From Capitulum mitella (lineage: Eukaryota > Arthropoda > Thecostraca > Pollicipedomorpha > Pollicipedidae), in contig CP099854.1 of assembly GCA_030062745.1 (NCBI GenBank), positions 7,652,014 through 7,716,013 on the forward strand: a stretch of 64,000 nt of DNA. The letters are read 5' to 3'. The position numbers and the translations under genes were made by a program. The notes under the pieces were generated by a model, which did not search any database, was not told the DNA's origin, and saw nothing but the letters and a program-made list of their open reading frames with translations. Shown piece after piece: positions 57,486 to 64,000 of the stretch; position 1 is the first letter of the stretch; every line of letters starts with the position of its first letter.

Positions 57486-58190
57486 TTACGTTTTGTAGTA
57501 GTGAAATCGTGTAGATGGGCTCATAACGATTTTGGCGCAAGCAGGTGACATAAAACCTACTTTCGATCAAAAACGTGATCCAAGGTCAATGACCTCGCTC
57601 GCTTCTTTTGACCTTGCGGAGGTTAGTAAACTCCACTAAACTCTAAACTCTAAACTTAAGTAAACTCTTAAAGTGGCCAAATGTACCGATGTTGGCTATC
57701 TTCAATGAAAATACGCCAAAAGATGCGTTTAGCGCTATTATTTACACTCGAGCTACGCCAGTATCCCGTGTTGCTCGAAATCTGATCTGCAAAAAATGAA
57801 AAAATGACGCCAGTGATCAATGATTTGAGATGACCTGGAACCGAAATTCCCCGTCAAGACGCCCAATGAATGGAAATTGTCATAGGTTGCGTTTTTACGC
57901 TCAAACACGCACCCTTTTCTCGTTTCGTTTGAAAAGTCGTATGGAATGGCATGCATGGGCTGAGAAAGTGCCAAAAGTTGATCTTTTTGAAGCCCATTTT
58001 ACCTTGAAGATGCTGACCTAGGGTCATGAAACTTGCGGACTACATAAACATTTATGACCCCACCCTGCCCCTGAAATTTCATGCCTGTGGCTCTTTTCGT
58101 TTCCGAGATCGGAGAGGGGCACTTTTGTGCGCCCTTCCAGTGCGCGTTAATGCGAAACCCCCTTCCACTGCGTGTGTTAACACGTTTTGA
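56334..58190 (+). mobile_element. Diverged repeat element with about 150-bp internal satellite, copy 2
   Basis: Partner of 45860-47210. Internal units have landmarks 'ccagatttgctttg' near 56830, 56983, 57133 and 57287 (about 150-154 bases), each containing 'aaggtca' and 'ttcaaagaccctaataaaaa'. A (CA)n(TA)n microsatellite (57379-57481) interrupts this copy. No coding capacity was recognised. Confidence 0.65.
57379..57481. repeat. (CA)n(TA)n compound microsatellite
   Basis: About 20 CA units followed by about 30 TA units, inside the repeat element. Confidence 0.97.
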
Positions 58191-60341
58191 TCAAGTTTAA
58201 AAAAAAATATCTTCTCCAGAGGAGGCTCCAGACACGTTTTTGGAGGTATGTTTGAGGAATGTCGTGCTTTCTGGAGATTGCGCAGTTCGACATGATTATA
58301 TATTATTCTGGCGTCCTTTATGTCACGGACGGTTGAAATTATCGGAATATTTATAAGCTGCACGATTTTTAGGGTTTTTAAAAAAAGTGTTAACCAACAG
58401 TAGAGCCAGGGGCATGTAAAAAGGGTGTATATTTTCTTTACTTGTTGACCAGAAGTTACTGATGTCTCTTTTCTGGCAGGTGGATCCGCCCATGAGCGCT
58501 TGCAATGTGTACATAATATGGGATGTGGCACATATGGAGATGTTTTCTTAACACAGATGATCTTACCAGAATCAGAACAGAAAACGGAAAACTGGATCTT
58601 TTCCGAAACAATCTGCCCTCTTTGAAAGGCCCAATGTACGCCTATGACCATTGCATCAAAGAATGATTCGCTCATGATTTCAAAATGCGAACTTTTAGCA
58701 CAATACAAAATATTATCCACAACTGTTTTGCATATGACGGCCAATCACCAATAAATCACCTTGTAGAAAGGCGCCCTAAGCATTTGTCATATGTGCATGA
58801 TAATACACACAGAAATGCAAATCTTTTTACAGGCTATCGAACGCAATTTTCCACCAGGAAATCGGACCACTAGTTTTCGAGACCGCAGTGAGGGCAGAAT
58901 CTGCCTCCCCAAAGCACGGAAGCGCACGCAGCGGGCAGGAGCAAGCAATAGGATTAAACCGCCAGTTTTACCCGCCCCACGCCTTTTATCATCTCTCCGC
59001 GAATGAGATGTGGACACACGTGATGACACAAGTGATGCAAAATGACTGATGCCCCAGCGCCCAGTTTGCACCAGCAATCCACGTGCTTCCAGGGACTTGA
59101 GCAAGCTTGGGCGTAATCCAGCGAGTGCTGCAAATCTCAAGGTAAATGGAATGCGGTAACACCTCCGCCTGAGGTTTCATCCGCGGCAGCTCTTGCAGCA
59201 CGGCGATTGCCACCTTTGCACCGTTTCTGCCGCAATCGCTTACTCAGCGTTTTCTGAATTCGACAGAATGTTTTCGTTGATACAGCTTGGATAAAAACAA
59301 ACTGAGCCCCTACTTTTTCTTACCTGCTTTCAGACTATCTACTGCATTTGAAAATGTTCCCGTGCGAAGCAAAACATTTATTGTTGAAGCTTAACTGATC
59401 TTTGACTGTTCCTTTTCTTTGCAATTTTATATCACTTTTCCAGTTTAATTTGATCATGAAATCTATGGGGTGAACAAGAATGACCGTAAATGTTTTTCAA
59501 ACATTCTTTCGGCACTTCCTGCAATCGGTGCATGTCGGGGTTTAAAGCGAGTGTTGAATGCCTCTGTTTTTGGGGAGCCGTATTGGAAACATTGAATCTC
59601 ATATTTTTAGGATCTCATATTTTTTAAAAGGGAAATCTAATACGTTTTCCTCCAGCTGGATGTCTGTGAATCTGTCAGTTATTTTTTGATGACGAGACGC
59701 ATACTTTGATATAATTCCTGACCGGCATAACGCATACAAAAATCTCAGTTATGTCCTTTGTGAATGCTTCACAGACAGTGTCAACCGCTTCAAGACACAT
59801 ACGCTATTTCGAAATCGTTCATTCCTATTTAGTCATGAAACATACGACTAGCGACCACAGACTGGAAATAAGTAATTGAGACCGAACACACACCGACGGC
59901 GGCACACTCCACCCCCGCTACAGTGGGGGGGAGGGGGGCAGCGGGACCGTTGGCGACGGCTCCGCTGCGATAGCCACACCGGCACACACCACAGCGTAGA
60001 TATAACCGATACACGAAGTTGCACACGACATCACGACTGCGCAGCCGGGGCGGCCGGCACCGGCCCCACACCCCGTGGAAGACCTCGGGGAAGCGGGGAC
60101 CGCTGGCGGAGCCGCGCCGATTTGAAAGCTGCGCGCTTCTGGCGGAGACTAGCGACGCGAAGCGAATTTTCGACGGCCGCGCGGCCGCGCGACGGAGTTT
60201 GAACTGGAGGCCAGGGCGGGTTCACTGCCCGGCCAGACCCGCTGGCCAGCTGCCTTTCGGGCCGCACCGCTATCCTCCTTCCGGCCTGCAGGCGCTGTGG
60301 GCCCCCTCACTGGCGCGAATCGCGGCCCAAGGATAATCGAA

Positions 60342-62658
60342 CTAGTAGTGGCCACCGTCGCCGTAGCCATCGTCGCCGTCGCCGTAGCCGCCGTGGTCGC
60401 CGTAACCAGCGTCGTCGTAATCGCCATGGTCGCCGTAGCCTCCGTCGCCGTAACCTCCGTCGCCGTAGCCTGCATCGTCGTAGTTGCCGTAGTCGTCAGT
60501 GACGACCACCACCCTGCCCTTGTCGTTGCCGATGCCGCCGATGCCGCCGAGGCCTCCGAGACCTCCGAGGCCTGCCAGCCCGCCGAGGCCGGCAAGGCCA
60601 GCGCCACCCGCCTTGACCTTGGCCACCTTGACCTTGCCCGCGCCCGCCGCGCCGCCTGCCGCCACCAGGGCGCCCTTGGCCTTCACGGCCCCTTTGGCCT
60701 TCGCTGCCGCCACGGCCTTCACGGCCAGGCCCTTCTTGATGGCGGGCAGTAGCAGCAGCTTGGCCAGCGCCAGCTTCTTGAGCAGCAGCAGCCGGCCCTG
60801 GCGGTCGCCAGAGGCGGCCGGCGCGGCCGGCGCGGCGGCCACGGCGGCGGGGGCGGGGGCGGGGCCCTCAGCCACGGCGACGGTCACCGCCTGCGAGGAA
60901 CAGACGCGCCGTCAGAGGCGGTCAGAACAGCAGAGGGGCGGACGAAGTGGCGGAGTTGGTGTCAGAACAACAGGGGAGTCTAAGGAGCGACAGAGCTAGG
61001 TCAGAATAGCAGAAGGGCATACTCAGTGGCAAACACGGGTCAGAACAGCAGACGGACGATTTAAAACTAATGCAGTGCAAGTTAAGCTTATGTTATTAGT
61101 TTTCACGTAGTATCAATTAGTTCCCATTTCTGACAAAATTAGAGGCAAAACAACGCGGTACACGACTGGCTTGGGGCCAAAATCAAACTCTGTTTCGCAC
61201 GCAGACCTGTGCACCCGCTTGGCACCGGCGTTATCCGTACTTGTAAATAAAAGACACTGGCAAACCATATGACCATTCACGCAGTGGCACACTTGCACAG
61301 TGAAAGAAATCTGCATAACAACGGCGCTCTATGAGCAATGAAAGTGTTCAGCGACCGGCAAGGTTCGAGCTCGCGTTTTCGTATTCACAGTGATACGCTC
61401 TAACCATTGGGTCAAGACCTCCAGCGAACAGAAATTGTCCGGCAATGGGATCACCCTGTAAGCTGCACTGCACTGTTCACGTCTAGTATATGGTCCACAA
61501 AAAAGAGTCGCAGGTGCTCAGCACGTGGCCCGTTGCATCCTGACACATCATATGCCTGAATCCATCGAAATTGATTGCCCGGCCGGCAGTCCGCCTTTCT
61601 AAGCCATCTTAGCACCAAACTGTGCTGTTTGCGTCCCGGCACTTAGACCACAAGAAACACAGGGGTGTAAAAGGGGCGCACGCGGACTGCGCGTGACAAG
61701 TTGTATCCTGCCCATAAGATGGGGTAAATTTAGATTTGCCTAGTGCTAGTCTATTTACCCATCGAATTTCAGATGCCTAGGTCACTGTCTCCGGCACTCG
61801 GAGGTCCCCGAGTCGCAATCGAAACACGCGCCTGCGGACCGCCACGTGGATTGCACGTGGGTGCCGACCACAAAAGCGATTGCCCGCAAGTGGGACTCAT
61901 GTTGCTACAAAGTTTCGAGTCAGCAGCACCCGCCGTTTGACCTGTACCCGTGATTAATTGAATTCTGCAGAGGTCCGGCTCGCGCCACGTGGCACGTGCC
62001 ACACGCCACGAATCGCTTCGAAACCTGCGCCACAATCTGTCCGCCGAGTCGGCGCATCCGATGGTGCCACTTGTGTCGCGATCGGCTGGTGCGTTTTTCG
62101 CTAGAGCACACTCCGGAGTCTGAGCACACACACAAACACACACAAGCACGCTATGAAACACCAACACATCGATCTGAACTTTTGTTTTCGAGCGACTGCC
62201 TTGCATGGAATCTCACTCGCTTAAAGCGTGCACAGCACGTTTTCGGCTCCTTCGATTTTGAATAAGTGCGAGATTAATAATTGGATAAGGCGATGGAAAT
62301 TGCGAAATCGCGATAGTGATTTGTGATATCAAAACATTACAGAAAATGCTGTTTTGAGAACGCTTTCTGATATGAGTTGCAGGCAGCAGTCATTTGCCCG
62401 CATCGATACTGTACAACAATTATTGTTTCATTAATATAATAATTATGAAAGGCTTGACAGGACTAAGGGACTGAGCCTTGTCTTATGCCAACGATGCGAC
62501 GTCACACAGCCTATGCGCTGATCCAGTGACACTTGACATGAAACGTAAAAGAGACGCTACCTTGACTTCCTGGCAGGAGGGAAATCGCACACAGGGATTC
62601 AAGCGGGCCGCTCGACACTCACCAGAGCGCATATCAACAATCCCGAGGAGATCCTCAT
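60342..62658 (-). CDS. Gly/Tyr-rich secreted cuticle-type protein, copy 2 (two exons)
   Basis: CDS is complement(60342-60890, 62623-62658), also exactly 194 residues. Exon 1 encodes MRISSGLLICAL, donor CTG|GTGAGT. Exon 2 follows TTCCTCGCAG in phase 0 with AVTVAVAEG. It shares the Pro/Ala stretch and the RLLLLKKLALAKLLLLPAIK motif with copy 1, then differs. It has a longer Lys/Ala region (AAAKAKGAVKAKGALV), a Gly/Leu run (GLGGLAGLGGLGGLGGIGG), VVVVTDDYGNYDDAGYGDGG and GY repeats ending GGHY. Equal length despite internal divergence suggests compensating indels or constraint. The Lys/Gly/Leu block and GY tail are typical of arthropod cuticle or secreted matrix proteins; the exact role is not known. 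Confidence 0.82.
60900..61060 (-). repeat. Short minisatellite in the intron of GY-rich gene 2
   Basis: Three to four degenerate units of 'ggtcagaacagcagagggg' starting about 15 bases from the exon 2 acceptor, homologous to the 52905-53150 array of gene 1. Confidence 0.75.
61345..61425 (-). mobile_element. tRNA-like sequence, probable SINE head or tRNA pseudogene
   Basis: The minus strand reads TTGACCCAATGGTTAGAGCG (A-box-like, as in many tRNAs), and about 30 bases later has a B-box-like CTCGAACCTTG. The cloverleaf arms pair poorly and no clean anticodon stem was found, so it is not called as a tRNA gene. Confidence 0.4.
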
Positions 62659-62720
62659 ATTTGCCGTGGACGAGATCGCAGCTGCTCGCAAACGTGCCGG
62701 GATGTGGTGCAGCCCACTCA

Positions 62721-62726
62721 TTTATA
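62721..62726 (-). promoter_or_regulatory. TATA box of GY-rich gene 2
   Basis: TATAAA on the minus strand in the context GGGTATAAATGAG, 63 bases upstream of the ATG, equivalent in position to the gene 1 TATA box. Confidence 0.75.
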
Positions 62727-62830
62727 CCCGGACAAATGTCATCATTCGCACTCGGCGCGGCCAGCCAAATGACATCACCGCCGACCTGGAGCAGCCGACG
62801 CCGGGGGCGAAGATCAGGTCACCTCTCCTC

Positions 62831-64000
62831 CACATTTTGCTCAGGAGAAAGTCGCTCCTACGAGCGTTACGCCAGTATGCGTTGCACAAGGCGCCGCGTC
62901 CATGGCTCCCGCGCTTTCGAAAACGAAGCGCGCCTTTTTCGCAAGCGGCGGCGCAAAGCCGCGCGGAAAATCGGATCACCGGCCGCGCCGTCGGGTTTGC
63001 CGAGGGCACGGCGACGTTGCCGGCGGAGCGCGGCGTGCAGTGGCGCAGGCGCGCTCGGACGGCGACGCGGCGCGCCGGCTCGCGACCCTGAGCCGCCTGC
63101 TGACCCCTTCGCAGCTGCAGGGCTCCTCCGACGGCCTTGGCGGAAACAAACGTCACATCTAACCGCCAGCTTCCACAGGGCGGCCGAGTGGGTCACGACC
63201 GGTCCGGCCTAGCATCCTTTTGATCGACGAGACGGACTCCTCTGCGTTTCCGGAGGGGGTGGGAGGGGGACGGACGACTGATGGTCAGTCTGGCAGGCAT
63301 GGGACGATCGTGGCAACGGTCAGCTCCGCCCAGAACCGATCGGAGCGCATTGGTTGTCTGTTCGGCATGTCGTTCCTCACGTAGTTATAGATCCCGACAT
63401 GTCGCGAAATAGTCCTTCGGCTCTCGCTGTTTTCGTTAGCGCTGTTTCCAGAATACCTGAGGCTCACTGGCGGGTCAGGAGACGAAGGCCAGATGACCGA
63501 CAGATGGCAGCAGCGTTTATCAGAAAGTGATAAAAGTGTAAGGTATTAGAAACATAGTAGCAGGTAAAAAGGGGCTTGTCCCCTTGTTCGCCTAACAACG
63601 CGCTCTACGGGTACCTTCTGACGGAAACGGTATGCTTCGATGGCGAGTGTTTAGGGAGTTTAACCAGCCCTGTCCTGGAGGGAGGCAGTTCCCCCCTTCC
63701 TATTTAGTTTTTTGAATATATATCCTTTGAAAGACAATTTGCGTTTCTGAAACTCATTATCCTTCCAAAAATGAACAGTGATTCCAAGGCTATTTTTAAT
63801 CGGACCGCAACTTGCTGAAATATTAACCCAGTAACGTCCAAGCATTAAAGACATTCGAACTGTGCGTGATTATTTCGATCATGTCCTGAGTTTGATATTG
63901 TTTTAATCTCACTTCCCCGAGAAAATTCCGTGACGTTCGGGTGTTTGCAGCAACTGTCACGGCATCAGCGCATGATGACGGTTGTCTCCTGGTTTGCAGA
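62831..64000. other. Right end of the window without a supported gene
   Basis: A CpG-rich stretch (62880-63110) is followed by mixed sequence. Open frames of 60-240 codons in the CpG-rich part overlap each other on both strands and show no domain. A stretch near 63560-63700 has short inverted G/C-run pairs resembling element ends seen elsewhere in the window. Confidence 0.55.

Larger units (their letters stand above)
59000..62830. repeat. 8-kb-period tandem duplication, unit 2
   Basis: Right-hand copy of 50990-54290. Landmarks are 'gggcgtaatcc', 'atggaatgcgg', 'ttgccacctttgcaccg', the near-identical 3' flank (60030-60341), the GY-rich exon 2 and the signal-peptide exon with its TATA box. The intron is longer (1732 versus 1270 bases). 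Confidence 0.85.

Noticed and set aside
58079-58744. Minus-strand open frame of 221 codons
   Set aside because: Runs through the end of a diverged repeat element. No domain, and the homologous segment near 47100 does not preserve the frame.

Overview
The window is animal nuclear DNA. Its genes are split by GT-AG introns, there is no bacterial-style gene packing, and it is full of microsatellites, minisatellites, tRNA-derived SINE heads, a LINE remnant and TTAA-flanked nonautonomous DNA transposons. A (TTAGG)n tract, the arthropod telomere unit, at 20239-20336 and two Gly/Tyr-rich cuticle-type secreted proteins point to an arthropod. A crustacean, possibly a barnacle, is my best guess, but this is inference.

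Layout: 1-7738 holds no gene I can support. 7739-39977 (+) holds one large gene that I assembled by hand from 17 exons whose phases all agree (4329 nt, 1442 codons plus stop). Exon 1 encodes a signal peptide and about 49 seven-residue acidic Ser repeats. After a 14.9 kb intron full of repeats, exons 2-17 encode a membrane-associated Mab-21/cGAS-like nucleotidyltransferase. It has GS, D-A-D and a third Asp, the 'lVPk' and 'WRySFS' signatures and the 'SYYLK' helix. An insertion of about 120 residues carrying three hydrophobic segments sits inside the catalytic hairpin. 39978-50900 is mostly repeats, with one possible first exon of another gene at 44330-44408. 50950-62830 carries an 8 kb tandem duplication. 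Each copy holds a two-exon, minus-strand, 194-residue GY-rich secreted protein gene with a TATA box, a 12-codon signal-peptide exon, a minisatellite intron and a strikingly conserved 3' flank. The last 1.2 kb has no recognisable gene.

Functional reading: the Mab-21 protein resembles the cGAS-like receptor (cGLR) branch of animal innate-immune nucleotidyltransferases and keeps all three predicted metal-binding acidic residues. It has no zinc-thumb Cys/His cluster, and it is predicted to be membrane-anchored both before and inside the enzyme domain. I consider this architecture the most interesting object in the window. A second theme is that many intronic minisatellites start at, or are built from, exon-edge sequence, producing arrays of decoy splice sites.
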